Positions 25,759 to 34,571 are shown, numbered from the stretch's first letter. The stretch is 64,000 bases of DNA from Bacteriovoracaceae bacterium (GCA_025210745.1 JAOARC010000004.1:1-64000); one strand, 5' to 3'. The notes: generated from the sequence alone by a model not told the origin. Numbers and translations: made by a program.

Positions 25759-26249
25759 GCTTGTTCCTTGTGAATATATACCGCTGACTGTCCAGGAGTT
25801 TCTTCAACTTCAACTTCAAATGCGTCAAATACAAAGTTAAATTTATTTTTTGTAATTTCTCTTACTTGAGCATTAATATACATAGCAAGTCTTTCAGCAC
25901 TTGTGTTTTGAATTGGTAATAAAAGAACATCTTGTTTTGGAAAACTAAAATTAGAGTCTTTTGTTTTTATTTCAATATTTGTATCTTTTTCAAAGATTTC
26001 AATAAGCTTATTTTCTTTAGGAATAAGAAGTCTATGATCTAGATTATCGCAAACTCTTCTTACAATTGGTTTTATATCTAAGAAATCAAAAACCATATCA
26101 CTTTTACTGATATCTGCTTCACCTTTAATCATAACTCTGTAGTTATGACCATGAAGAGGTTCTCTTGAACCATCATCAAAAATTAAAAAGTGACTAGACG
26201 CAAAATTAAAGTATTGTTTATAAACTTTAATTGAATAATTTGTATTCAA
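25755..26249 (-). CDS. 6-pyruvoyl-tetrahydropterin synthase family, ExxHGH variant
   Basis: 164 residues of the PTPS/QueD fold. Zinc His sites: FASSHFLIF and LHGHNY; the C-terminal part has TSAERLAMYI. The catalytic Cys usual in QueD (CGRLHGH) is absent; the sequence reads REPLHGHNY, i.e. E-x-x-H-G-H. That Glu variant is described for the PTPS-III group, which makes a pterin intermediate that can replace FolB in folate synthesis. So this may be a folate enzyme rather than a queuosine enzyme. It starts at TTG with AGGGAA upstream and leads the operon with the MpaA-like gene and plsC. Confidence 0.8.
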   Translation of the reverse strand: MNTNYSIKVYKQYFNFASSHFLIFDDGSREPLHGHNYRVMIKGEADISKSDMVFDFLDIKPIVRRVCDNLDHRLLIPKENKLIEIFEKDTNIEIKTKDSNFSFPKQDVLLLPIQNTSAERLAMYINAQVREITKNKFNFVFDAFEVEVEETPGQSAVYIHKEQA

Positions 26250-26345
26250 AATTTTTCCCTATTTTTACAAAAAACTATCTTCAGATTATAAAACCTGAGC
26301 TAAAATGAAAAGAAAATACTACTGTAATAATGCTGGGAGTCATCA

Positions 26346-26969
26346 TTGAAAAAGAAACTTATTAATGCCTGTAATTTGCTACAAAAGAACTTAGATTTAA
26401 GTGAGCAGGACCTAGCTGTATTGGAAAGAATAAAAGAACAAATAAATCAGATGCAAGAGGTTAGTACGGCATCATCTTCTACATATGAATTTAGGGCTCA
26501 TCAAAGGGTTGCAAAGGGTGAGTATGAGTATGTTATTTATTCAGATGGAGCTTGTAGGGGAAACCCTGGGCCAGGATCATATGGTCTTTTAGTACAAAAT
26601 GCTAATGAAAATATTTATGAAGAAGCCAATGCATTTGAAAACACGACTAATAATAAAATGGAGCTATTAGGGGTTATTAAAGGTCTTGAATTCGTTCTAG
26701 AAAATACAGATGGAAAAGTTATCGTTGTTACGGATTCAAAGTATGTTGTTAATGGAATGACTTCCTGGGTAGAAGGTTGGAAAAAACGTGGATGGAAAAA
26801 AGCAGATAAAAAAGTCCCTGAGAACTTAGAGCTATGGCAAAAACTAGATGAACTACATCATAACTTTTCAAATGTAGAGTATGAATGGGTAAAAGGACAT
26901 AGCGGACATCCTGAAAATGAATATTGTGATGGGCTTGCAAACAAAGTTTTAGATGAAGCTGGTTATTAG
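26346..26969 (+). CDS. rnhA: Ribonuclease HI with N-terminal extension
   Basis: Cuts RNA of RNA-DNA hybrids. The 207 residues have about 60 N-terminal residues without RNase H similarity (helical, charged), then a type-1 RNase H domain. Catalytic acids are present: YSDGACRGN (Asp), NNKMELLGV (Glu), VTDSKYVVN (Asp) and CDGLANKV (Asp). The segment SGHPENEYCD is the usual C-terminal motif. Starts at TTG with a weak GGGAG upstream. Overlaps the next gene by 17 bp. Confidence 0.93.
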   Translation: MKKKLINACNLLQKNLDLSEQDLAVLERIKEQINQMQEVSTASSSTYEFRAHQRVAKGEYEYVIYSDGACRGNPGPGSYGLLVQNANENIYEEANAFENTTNNKMELLGVIKGLEFVLENTDGKVIVVTDSKYVVNGMTSWVEGWKKRGWKKADKKVPENLELWQKLDELHHNFSNVEYEWVKGHSGHPENEYCDGLANKVLDEAGY

Positions 26970-27723
26970 TCTATTAATCATTTCTTTTAGTAGTTTTAGC
27001 TGCCATCTTGATAAATCTTATGAGTATATTAGTTTATCTAGCCCTATGAGCTTTTTATTAGATGAACTAGGCCTTTTAGATAAAGTTAAATATGTTAGCA
27101 GTTTTTATCCTAAAAAAACTGCTGTAAAAAAAATCAGTGGGGGGATATTTTTAAAGCCTTCAGAGCTGAGTATTAAAAAAAATACAATTATATTCTTAGA
27201 TCGATCAAAGGATTTGAGCAGAATATTTAAAGAGTATCAAAATACTTATTTTTTAGATCTTAAAAGTATGAGTGCTCAAAAAGCTACATATAAGACATTA
27301 GCTGCTGTGAAAAAGTATACTCGTAATTGTGATAAAAAAATTTCTTTAATAGAAGAGAAAATAAAAAAAGTGACAAGGAAAATATCACGAAAAAAGTTTC
27401 ATAGTAAGTATCTTTTCTTTTTAGCAACGTTTGCAAAAAATTTAAGAAATGAAAGTATGCTTATTACTGAGGATATTTTTGTGAAAGACTTAAAGCAAAA
27501 TAAAAGTTTTAAGACTTATCCATCATCTTTAGCTTATACAAGATACTCACAAAAAGTTCTAGAGATAAATAAAGGTATTTATATTGGTCTAGACTCGCAA
27601 GTCGAAATACCAAAAGTTACAAAGATTAAGAGTGATGTTTATAATATTTATTTTCCTGGAAGCTTAACTCCTGGAATATCACAAATAAACTTCTTAGATT
27701 ACTTTTTAGATATATCTTTTTAA
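26953..27723 (+). CDS. Periplasmic binding protein, BtuF/FecB-type
   Basis: 256 residues with a signal segment. The pattern ISLSSPMSFLLDELGLLDKVKYVS followed by a variable region and FLDLKSMSAQ resembles the N-terminal lobe of BtuF/FhuD-type metal-chelate binding proteins, with a short C-terminal lobe. Its partners, an ATPase and a FecCD-type permease, lie 1 kb downstream beyond a gene on the opposite strand. The ligand (siderophore, cobalamin, haem or free metal) cannot be read from sequence. Overlaps rnhA by 17 bp and the M48 gene by 18 bp at the 3' end. Confidence 0.6.
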   Translation: MKLVISLLIISFSSFSCHLDKSYEYISLSSPMSFLLDELGLLDKVKYVSSFYPKKTAVKKISGGIFLKPSELSIKKNTIIFLDRSKDLSRIFKEYQNTYFLDLKSMSAQKATYKTLAAVKKYTRNCDKKISLIEEKIKKVTRKISRKKFHSKYLFFLATFAKNLRNESMLITEDIFVKDLKQNKSFKTYPSSLAYTRYSQKVLEINKGIYIGLDSQVEIPKVTKIKSDVYNIYFPGSLTPGISQINFLDYFLDISF

Positions 27724-28701
27724 TCTTTTCTTTGCTTCATCAAATTGCTTTGAAGATATAATGGCATTTTTTGAACTTTTCACTTCCATGCTCATTTTAT
27801 GCATTTGCTTTACACGCTCTTCACTAGGTGGGTGTGTACTCATGGCATCAGCAAAACTGGCCAGTAATTTATTCTTTGAACCTTTGTGCTTCTTTTCCAT
27901 TTCTAAAAGCTTAGCGTAAAAAGATCCAATATGATCTTTGTGAAAACCAGCAGCTAGAGATGTTCTAAATCCAATTCTATCTGCTTCCATTTCATCTTCT
28001 CTAGAGTTTGCCATAAAACCATATTTTTGAATAAGAAGACCGCCAGCAGCTCCAGCCATAGCTCCATACTTAGAAATTCTTTCAATACACTCTCTATCAT
28101 TTTTTCTACATATTAGCTTTCCAAGTCCAAAACCAACAAGTAAGCCACCAAGACCTCCGCCAATACCATACATGACAGATTTTGATTGAGCCTTCTTAGC
28201 AGTATCAATTCTCTCAGCTGTATGTCTTGCTTTAATATGTCCTATTTCATGTCCTAGTACACCTGCTAATTCAGCTTCACTTTGTGCCATGGCAAGTAGT
28301 GGAGTTGTTACAAATACTTCTCCTGCTGGAAGAGCAAATGCATTAACAGCTTTAGATTCAACGACTGTAAAGTTATATTTATAAGGATTATTATTTAAAT
28401 TATTTTTGTGAACTATTTTTTGTCCAAGGTTTTGGATATAGCTTTGAAGCTGCGAGTCTCTAAGAACAGGGTAGTCCTTTTTCATTTTAGGTAGATACTC
28501 ATGGGCCATTTTCTTTTCATCAGCAACAGTGATAGAAGTTTTTTGTCCTTTATTACTTCCTTCTCTGTATCTATCAGATGTTGTTTTTGTGGCACAAGAA
28601 GCAAGTAAAAGAGGCATTGCTGCGACAAAAAGCCTTCTTCCTTCTTTTGTTGAATTTAGGCTCTTTAAGTCTTGTTCTAATCTTTCTAAGTTATATTCCA
28701 T
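27706..28701 (-). CDS. M48-family zinc metalloprotease, lipoprotein-like
   Basis: 331 residues. HEIGHIKARHTAE (HExxH, about residue 147) with a downstream MEADRIGF (third ligand Glu, about 237) defines the M48 family. A hydrophobic stretch ending in LLASC near residue 35 looks like a lipoprotein signal, preceded by Lys/Arg-rich EGRRLF, which also weakly resembles a twin-arginine motif. It probably degrades or matures envelope or foreign proteins. GG-rich segment GIGGGLGGLLVGFGLG between the motifs suggests a flexible or membrane-apposed region. AAGGAAAA precedes the ATG. Overlaps the binding-protein gene at its 3' end. Confidence 0.88.
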   Translation of the reverse strand: MEYNLERLEQDLKSLNSTKEGRRLFVAAMPLLLASCATKTTSDRYREGSNKGQKTSITVADEKKMAHEYLPKMKKDYPVLRDSQLQSYIQNLGQKIVHKNNLNNNPYKYNFTVVESKAVNAFALPAGEVFVTTPLLAMAQSEAELAGVLGHEIGHIKARHTAERIDTAKKAQSKSVMYGIGGGLGGLLVGFGLGKLICRKNDRECIERISKYGAMAGAAGGLLIQKYGFMANSREDEMEADRIGFRTSLAAGFHKDHIGSFYAKLLEMEKKHKGSKNKLLASFADAMSTHPPSEERVKQMHKMSMEVKSSKNAIISSKQFDEAKKRLKRYI

Positions 28702-28776
28702 TTTTATATTTTCCTTTATAAGTCTATCAAAGTATCATTAACGATATATAATATGATGGTATAAAGGAGAGGAAAT

Positions 28777-29367
28777 TTGAAGTTTTTTTTAAATAATGCT
28801 CTGTGCATTAATGAAAAAAATATTCATCTTGATTTTGAGCTTAAAAATGGTCTTTTAAATTATTTAAAAGGACCTAATGGAGTTGGAAAATCCTCTTTAT
28901 TAAACTTGCTGGTAGCAAACCTTTTAGATAATAACTACAGTTACTGTCAGCAGTCTCGTTTTAGTACTTTAAATAATTTAAGAGTCAAAGATTATCAAAA
29001 ACTTATTGCTAGGTATAAGAAGTTCTTAGATTTAGATCTCTTTGATAAACTTTTAAAAGATTTTTCTTTAAGTGAAAAATTAAGCACCCAGATAAATGTT
29101 CTATCTGGAGGAGAAAATCAGCTTTTGAAGTTGGCCACTCATTTTAGTTTTAAAAAAGATATTTATATTTTAGATGAACCATTTCAATATCTTGATGATG
29201 AACATGTAAAGAAAGTTAAAACTCTTTTAAAGGATTTAATTGAAAACGAAATAGTTCTTATTGTTGAACATCAAAAGTATTTATTAGAAAGCTTTGAAAA
29301 AAATGATATTTCTTTTAAAAAAGTAAATGAAGATTTAAAGGTGATAAATGAATGCTATGATTCTTAG
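28777..29367 (+). CDS. ABC transporter ATPase (short, BtuD/FecE-like)
   Basis: 196 residues. Walker A GPNGVGKSS (about 34-42), signature LSGGENQ (about 110), Walker B YILDEP (about 130) and the switch His in VEHQKYL (about 168) are intact. It lacks the usual N-terminal beta strands of longer ATPases, but the core is complete. Starts at TTG with AGGAGAGG upstream. Overlaps the permease by 20 bp and should pair with it. Confidence 0.85.
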   Translation: MKFFLNNALCINEKNIHLDFELKNGLLNYLKGPNGVGKSSLLNLLVANLLDNNYSYCQQSRFSTLNNLRVKDYQKLIARYKKFLDLDLFDKLLKDFSLSEKLSTQINVLSGGENQLLKLATHFSFKKDIYILDEPFQYLDDEHVKKVKTLLKDLIENEIVLIVEHQKYLLESFEKNDISFKKVNEDLKVINECYDS

Positions 29368-30208
29368 AATGATTTTATCTTTTATAAGTGGTTATCTTAT
29401 TTGCCAAAGTGGATCTATTAGTCAGCTTCTTACAAATAATAAACTAAGCTCTCCATCGACTTTAGGTTTTACAGGAATCGGTGTTTTATCTGTCTTAATT
29501 GCTTTTTTTATCCAGGATATGTTTCAATTATCCTTTGCCCTAGAGTATATCAGTGTAATAGTGGGGCTATTTTTATGTAGTATCTATTCTCTTAATTTAT
29601 TAAAAGTATCTAAAGGACAAAAAAAAACAAAGTTAATTATTCTTGGTATCGGTTTTAATTTATTCATTGGTGGAATTTTTAGTATAGTTCAGTTCTTAAT
29701 TATATCCCTTGGAAAATCATTTCCAAGTAGTATTTGGTTTGGAAGCTTTAGATTTGTTGAAGTACCATATTTATCAATATTTATTCCTATCTTCATTCTA
29801 GCTCTAATAATAAGTTTAAAGTTTTATAAAGATTTAGAGCTTATTAATTTAGGAGATACTTTTACAAAGCATTTTGGTTTAAATATAGATTCTACTTTTA
29901 AATTATTAATTATATGGTCTTGCTTATCTACTATTTGTGTCGTTAGTTTCTTTGGTGTCTTTTCTTTAATTGGCCTTGTTTTTGTTCATCTACTTAGACA
30001 AAATTCATACTTTTCTTTTAGTGTAAAAAATGAGTTTTTGTATGGTCCATTTATTGGAGGGTTTATTTTAATGGTATTAGACGCTTTATGTTATCATGTA
30101 CCACTGCTTTCATCCGAGCTTCCTGTAGGGATGATTTGTTCGATTATAGGTTCAGTTAGCTTGTTTTTCATACTTTTTTTGTCGGATAATAATTCTATTA
30201 AAGATTAA
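29348..30208 (+). CDS. FecCD-type metal-chelate ABC permease
   Basis: 286 residues with eight or more membrane helices. The segments LGIGFNLFIGGIFSIVQFLII and WFGSFRFVE, and LIGLVFVHLLRQ near residue 212 match the FecCD/BtuC permease pattern ('GLivPhl.R'). Slightly shorter than the usual 320-350 residues. With the ATPase and the binding protein it forms a complete B12/siderophore-type importer, split by the M48 gene. Substrate unknown. Confidence 0.82.
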   Translation: MNAMILRMILSFISGYLICQSGSISQLLTNNKLSSPSTLGFTGIGVLSVLIAFFIQDMFQLSFALEYISVIVGLFLCSIYSLNLLKVSKGQKKTKLIILGIGFNLFIGGIFSIVQFLIISLGKSFPSSIWFGSFRFVEVPYLSIFIPIFILALIISLKFYKDLELINLGDTFTKHFGLNIDSTFKLLIIWSCLSTICVVSFFGVFSLIGLVFVHLLRQNSYFSFSVKNEFLYGPFIGGFILMVLDALCYHVPLLSSELPVGMICSIIGSVSLFFILFLSDNNSIKD

Positions 30209-30211
30209 CTT

Positions 30212-30234
30212 GGCAGACTAAAATGTTAAGATTA
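30212..30234 (+). promoter_or_regulatory. Sigma-70-like promoter of the FKBP lipoprotein
   Basis: TTGGCA and the -10-like TATCAT 17 bp later precede the start at 30271 by a short leader containing the Shine-Dalgarno sequence AAGGAA. Confidence 0.45.
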
Positions 30235-30270
30235 TCATTTATACACTTATTAATTTAAAAGGAATTAAAT

Positions 30271-30981
30271 ATGAAAAAATTGATGTTGTTAGTACTTGTA
30301 TTTGTTGTTTCATGTAACCAAACGGCTACAAAACCAGAAAATATTAAATTAAAATCTGAAGAAGATAAAACATTCTATGCTATGGGATTTATGTTAGGTG
30401 CAAATCTTGCAAGATTAGATCTTAATGATCAAGAAATTTCATCCTTATATAAAGGTTTAGTAAGTTCAGCTAAAGGCAAAAAGGCTGAAGTTGAATTACA
30501 AACATATCAACCAAAAATTCAACAAATGTTTAAAAAACGAATGGAGAAAATTGCTGAAGGACAAAAGAGTAAGGGAAAGAAGTTCATTGAAGATTTCTTA
30601 AAAAATAATAAAGACGCTGTTAAGACAAAAAGTGGCCTTGTTTATAAAATTTTAAAAAAGGGGAGCAATGTTAAACCAACAGAAGCTCAAACAGTAGAAG
30701 TTCATTATCATGGAACATTAATTAATGGAGAAGTATTTGATTCTTCTGTTGATAGAGGTAAAACAATTTCTTTTCCTCTTAATAGAGTTATTAAGGGTTG
30801 GACAGAGGGTGTTCAGTTAATTGGTGAAGGTGGAAAGATTAAATTAGTTATCCCACCAGAGTTAGGATATGGAGAAGCTGGAGCGCCACCAAAAATTCCT
30901 GGTGGTGCAACATTAGTATTTGAAGTAGAGCTTTTTAAAGTAATTAAAGAGCAGAAAAACCCTGCAAAAAAGAAAAAATAA
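30271..30981 (+). CDS. FKBP-type peptidyl-prolyl isomerase lipoprotein (Mip/FkpA-like)
   Basis: 236 residues. Lipoprotein signal with lipobox VVSC (Cys about residue 15), a helical N-terminal dimerisation domain (YAMGFMLGANLARLDLN, then TYQPKIQQMFKKRMEKI), and a C-terminal FKBP domain: VEVHYHGTLINGEVFDSS, VIKGWTEGVQLIGEGGKIKL, IPPELGYGE. Folds or matures envelope proteins. A perfect terminator follows. Confidence 0.92.
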   Translation: MKKLMLLVLVFVVSCNQTATKPENIKLKSEEDKTFYAMGFMLGANLARLDLNDQEISSLYKGLVSSAKGKKAEVELQTYQPKIQQMFKKRMEKIAEGQKSKGKKFIEDFLKNNKDAVKTKSGLVYKILKKGSNVKPTEAQTVEVHYHGTLINGEVFDSSVDRGKTISFPLNRVIKGWTEGVQLIGEGGKIKLVIPPELGYGEAGAPPKIPGGATLVFEVELFKVIKEQKNPAKKKK

Positions 30982-31003
30982 CTTAAAATAAAATTAAGAT
31001 AAG

Positions 31004-31035
31004 AGCCGAAAAGTTTATTCTTTTCGGCTTTTTTT
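31004..31035 (+). terminator. Rho-independent terminator after the FKBP gene
   Basis: Perfect 10-bp stem AGCCGAAAAG / CTTTTCGGCT with a 6-nt loop, followed by six more T. It lies 4 nt before the next start codon at 31039. Confidence 0.92.
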
Positions 31036-31038
31036 ATT

Positions 31039-32040
31039 ATGATGAAAACTTTATTATTCTTAACATTTTCTTTTAATCTTTTTGCTTTTAATGAAAAGTT
31101 TGTAAATGACTATATATTTAAAGCAAAAGAACTTAAGACTGAAGCCTTTGTACTTATAAAAGATGGAAAGCTTGTATATTCAAAATTTGAATATGGAGAT
31201 ATGAAGACCTTACATACTCTTTGGTCTATGACAAAGTCAGTATCTGGAATATTATTTGGTATTGCGCAGGATAAGGGATTTATTTCAAAAAATGATCTTG
31301 TATCTTATGACTTTCCAGGCTTTAAAAGTAAAACTTTAACATATAACCATGTCCTTCAAATGAGTAGTGGGATTGATTGGAATGAGTTTTATGAAAAGGA
31401 TCCATTTAACTCAGATGTTGTAAGAATGCTCTATTTTGCTACAGCAAAAGAAGGTGTTATGGACTATATGCAAAAAAGACCTTTTAAATCCAAGCCAGGA
31501 AAGAATTTTTATTACTCATCAGGGGATTCAAATATTTTAACAGGGGCTTTAGCTAAAAGAATTCCTAAGGAACTTAAGCTAACATATCCTTGGAAGTGGT
31601 TATTTGATCCAATGGAAATAAATGCATATTTTGAAACAGATTCAAAGGGTGTTTTTATGGCATCAAGTTATCTTTATATGTCATTAGAAGATCTTATTAA
31701 ATTTGCTCTTATGATTCTCAATGAAGGAAAGCATAAAAATAAGCAAATTGTATCTAAAGAGTTTATTCATTATATAAGACAGATTAACCCTGCTTCTAAA
31801 GAAAAATGTACGAGAGTGCTAACTTATGGAGCTCAGTTTTGGTTAAATAAACCATGTGAAGGCAAAAGACTTATGCCAACGATCTCTGAAAATGTTTTTG
31901 CAATGTTAGGCCATGGTGGCCAAAGCATTTTCTTTGATCCACAAAATAATCTTTTGGCATTAAGAATATCTCATGACGTTAAAGGAAAACTTAAGTATGA
32001 AAAGTATTTAAATCTTATTTATAAAGGACTTGGTATATGA
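31039..32040 (+). CDS. Beta-lactamase-family (class C-like) serine hydrolase, exported
   Basis: 333 residues with signal peptide (FSFNLFAFN). Catalytic S-x-x-K is SMTK (about residue 66); YSSGDSN (about 159) stands for the Y-x-N motif; GHGG (about 295) stands for the third K/H-T-G motif. The family includes DD-peptidases, esterases and beta-lactamases, and without a K-T-G box a penicillin-hydrolysing role is not assured. An internal repeat of the gene's neighbours is not seen. It overlaps the next gene by 4 bp (ATGA), so the two are coupled. Confidence 0.82.
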   Translation: MMKTLLFLTFSFNLFAFNEKFVNDYIFKAKELKTEAFVLIKDGKLVYSKFEYGDMKTLHTLWSMTKSVSGILFGIAQDKGFISKNDLVSYDFPGFKSKTLTYNHVLQMSSGIDWNEFYEKDPFNSDVVRMLYFATAKEGVMDYMQKRPFKSKPGKNFYYSSGDSNILTGALAKRIPKELKLTYPWKWLFDPMEINAYFETDSKGVFMASSYLYMSLEDLIKFALMILNEGKHKNKQIVSKEFIHYIRQINPASKEKCTRVLTYGAQFWLNKPCEGKRLMPTISENVFAMLGHGGQSIFFDPQNNLLALRISHDVKGKLKYEKYLNLIYKGLGI

Positions 32041-32336
32041 AGTTCATTATGGGAATGATTATTGTAGTTTCATTAGTTGTTATTCATCAGTTGAACTTTT
32101 CTAGAACTCCTTTGTATGAAATACCAAAGCTTTTAAGTGCTTCTAGAGCTAAAGAGTATTGTACCTGCTACTTCATTTTTAAAAAAGAAGATAAGCACTG
32201 TCTAGAAAAAGTTCTAAAAGATTATCCATTATTTAAATATAAGCTCGAAGAAAATAGAGTTACTTTTTCTAACCCTATAGCAACTTCTACTGCTTATGTT
32301 AGAAAAAATAGGCGCTTAGGTTGTATTTTAAAGTAA
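32037..32336 (+). CDS. Small membrane-anchored protein of unknown function
   Basis: 99 residues: an N-terminal membrane segment (FIMGMIIVVSLVVIHQL) and a soluble part with the cysteines CTC and HCL and a final C. Overlap with the serine hydrolase gene suggests they act together; I recognise no family. A strong dyad lies immediately after the stop. Confidence 0.6.
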   Translation: MKFIMGMIIVVSLVVIHQLNFSRTPLYEIPKLLSASRAKEYCTCYFIFKKEDKHCLEKVLKDYPLFKYKLEENRVTFSNPIATSTAYVRKNRRLGCILK

Positions 32337-32366
32337 TTAGCTCTATATAATAATATATAGAGCTAA
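32337..32366. terminator. Shared hairpin between convergent genes
   Basis: Perfect 13-bp inverted repeat (TTAGCTCTATATA / TATATAGAGCTAA) with a 4-nt loop between two convergent genes. It has no T tract, so if it terminates it probably does so in both directions with help, or merely blocks read-through. Confidence 0.5.
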
Positions 32367-32374
32367 TGAGTATT

Positions 32375-32704
32375 TTAAGCAGCAATTTGTTCTAGCTTAG
32401 GTGGCTCATCGTTCACCTGAGGTTGATTTTCTGCTAAGATGATACCTGCTGATTTTATTTTATCTACATCTACTTGCGATACTGGCTTGTAGCCTTCTTC
32501 AAGTAGCTTCACAGTATAGAGTTTATTAATTTTAAACATGTAGTAAAGGTTAGCAATGCCACATGTGAAAAGAGTGATAAAGAAAGCACTCCACATACCT
32601 CTAAACAAAGGAAGTAGTCCAGCAAAGAAGAAAGATTTCCATGAAAAACCTTCTGGAACTTCTTTTACAAGTCCAGTAGTATGATGTTTTAAGTTTATTG
32701 CCAT
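32375..32704 (-). CDS. Small membrane protein, DUF2628/HrgC-like
   Basis: 109 residues: short soluble start, then two membrane segments (SFFFAGLLPLFRGMWSAFFITLFTCGIANLYYMF) joined by a charged loop typical of HrgC/DUF2628-like proteins, and a soluble C-terminal tail rich in Asp, Glu and Pro. Role unknown; related proteins occur on phages and in stress loci. GGAGG precedes the ATG. Confidence 0.6.
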   Translation of the reverse strand: MAINLKHHTTGLVKEVPEGFSWKSFFFAGLLPLFRGMWSAFFITLFTCGIANLYYMFKINKLYTVKLLEEGYKPVSQVDVDKIKSAGIILAENQPQVNDEPPKLEQIAA

Positions 32705-32798
32705 AATATACCTCCCAATAAAATGAACTATTTATTTTGTGACATATCGTTTTTTTTTGAAAAAAACTTGAGAGAATTAAAAAGTTTTTTAATTCTTG

Positions 32799-33488
32799 TT
32801 AAAATAGAAATGTATAATTTAAATAATAAGTATCAAATTGAGTAAAATTTTTAAGTTTATCATTATCTACTCCACCACCTAGAACTCTTTTTCCTAGGCC
32901 AAAATTATAAGCTCGAAATTCAAGCCCAGAATCATAAGCAGATCCTTTGGAAGAACTTAAAGCATCTGTGTGAGAATATAGCCTTAGCCAGGAATTTAAA
33001 GCCCATTCAAATCCAAAAGACAGTAGGGGGACAAGACCAATATTATCATAAGATTTAGTTGTACGAGCTTGTTTAACTTCAATTAGAGCGTCACGTATCT
33101 TTAGTAGTCCACCATACCAATATTTGAACTTTGAAATATTTTTAAACCAGTAGTAACCTATTCTGTAGGAGTTGAACTTGTAAATAACATTGGTCTTTTG
33201 ATTTGATGAAAAATTTATGCCATCAAAAGAGAAATTAGAAGTAGAAGTAAAATTATATTCTTTTTGAAAAGGAGCTATTAAAAAATAGAGTTTGTTAGTA
33301 TTATTTAGCTTTAGCCAGGAACTTAATCTATATGAAGTCACTTTTTTATCAGGTAATGAAATTCTGTTAGTATTGTTATTAGGAATTTGAAAAAAGTTAA
33401 AATTTGTTTGAGTTTGTCCTATTTCAAATGTAATTGAGTTTGCAAATGCTGAAGTTATCGTAATGATTATAAATAAAATTGTTTTCAT
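32799..33488 (-). CDS. Outer-membrane beta-barrel-like protein
   Basis: 229 residues with a signal peptide (ITSAFANS). The mature part alternates aromatic and polar residues with short loops and ends in YLNYTFLF, the aromatic C-terminus typical of outer-membrane beta barrels. No characterised family is recognised. Upstream there is no Shine-Dalgarno sequence; TAAAAT lies 6 nt before the ATG, a leaderless-type arrangement. Confidence 0.65.
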   Translation of the reverse strand: MKTILFIIITITSAFANSITFEIGQTQTNFNFFQIPNNNTNRISLPDKKVTSYRLSSWLKLNNTNKLYFLIAPFQKEYNFTSTSNFSFDGINFSSNQKTNVIYKFNSYRIGYYWFKNISKFKYWYGGLLKIRDALIEVKQARTTKSYDNIGLVPLLSFGFEWALNSWLRLYSHTDALSSSKGSAYDSGLEFRAYNFGLGKRVLGGGVDNDKLKNFTQFDTYYLNYTFLF

Positions 33489-33503
33489 ATAATCATTTTA
33501 CAT

Positions 33504-33530
33504 AAAAAAAGGGAAGCTTAAAAGCTTCCC
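33504..33530 (-). terminator. Rho-independent terminator of the 33562-34446 gene
   Basis: On the minus strand the 9-bp stem GGGAAGCTT / AAGCTTCCC is followed by seven T (plus-strand 33504-33510). It lies downstream of the zinc-protease gene and overlaps the promoter zone of the barrel gene. Confidence 0.85.
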
Positions 33531-33561
33531 TTTATTAATTAACTATTAGATTTATAAAATA

Positions 33562-34446
33562 TTAGCTCTTTTTCGGTGTGAACCAACAAAGAGGTCTTAC
33601 ACCAACTGTGTCTCCAGTCGCTCTATAGCATGTTCCAGTAGCTTCTTCTTTTTGATCAACATCAGTAAGTTCATCAATTTGACATAAAGCACCTGTGTAA
33701 TATGTATCTAGTCTGCATTGAGTAGCTGGGTGTTTATCATTCGTTGTTGTTACAACATTTGCATCTGGTGTGTTGAAATCAGGTGGAGTTGTTTGAGATC
33801 TAAGAGCTTGAAATAATTTTGCTGTACTCATCCCTGCCATTGAACCTCTTTGACAAATAAGTCTATCTTCTTGAGAAGAAAACTGTTCTGCACATGTATC
33901 AACAACTGTTTTTGGTACATTAACCTTTGCCATAATTGCAGCATTATCTTCGCTTCTAAAAGTTCTTCTTAGACATTTTAAAGTGGCAAAGTAATCGGCC
34001 TGTCCTTCGTTTGAAGCCCATGAACTAGACCACCAGCTTTTTTTCTTAGGAGCGCCTCCGATATGGTGTCCAATTTCGTGACAAACAACAAGAGCAAAGC
34101 CATCAGATGTAATTGCTTCATGTCTTGCTAATCCTCCAAACATGCTTACTTTCCATGTAGAGCCAATTTGTTGAGCATAGGCATTAACAGTTCCATCTTC
34201 CCATTTTCTTTCAACAACAAGTTCACCACCCATTGTTGAGATGATTGGTTCATAGATTTTAATAACCTTATCAATAACGGCATTAAATTCTTTTTCATCA
34301 AGGTTTGCATCCATCATTGATTTTGCATCAGCTGGAATTTTTAAACTGTTGTTTGGTAAAAAACCTTCTGTTCCAAGGTCATTACATGCAAATGAGTTTG
34401 CTGCAATTAAGATACTCATTGCAATTGTAGAAATTAATTTTTTCAT
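33562..34446 (-). CDS. Exported zinc metalloprotease (HEIGHH)
   Basis: 294 residues with a Sec signal (SILIAANSFA). The catalytic HEIGHH (about residue 123) and a third-ligand segment EGQADYF (about 147) define a gluzincin-type protease; the family is not one I can name. Many cysteines (for example CNDLG, CLRRTF, CAEQF, CQRG, CRLDTYYTGALCQI, CYRATG, CWF) suggest disulfides and secretion out of the cytoplasm. The ATG at 34446 is chosen because GGAGG is just upstream; a longer reading from 34461 would include the Shine-Dalgarno sequence. A terminator follows. Confidence 0.8.
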   Translation of the reverse strand: MKKLISTIAMSILIAANSFACNDLGTEGFLPNNSLKIPADAKSMMDANLDEKEFNAVIDKVIKIYEPIISTMGGELVVERKWEDGTVNAYAQQIGSTWKVSMFGGLARHEAITSDGFALVVCHEIGHHIGGAPKKKSWWSSSWASNEGQADYFATLKCLRRTFRSEDNAAIMAKVNVPKTVVDTCAEQFSSQEDRLICQRGSMAGMSTAKLFQALRSQTTPPDFNTPDANVVTTTNDKHPATQCRLDTYYTGALCQIDELTDVDQKEEATGTCYRATGDTVGVRPLCWFTPKKS

Positions 34447-34571
34447 TATATAATCCTCCATGATTAAACATACATTGTTAAATGTTTTAGTATTATTTCG
34501 ATTTTGGTATTATTTGTCTAAAAAATATATTGAATGTTAGATGATGTTAACTGATTAAAAAGGTTTGTTTT

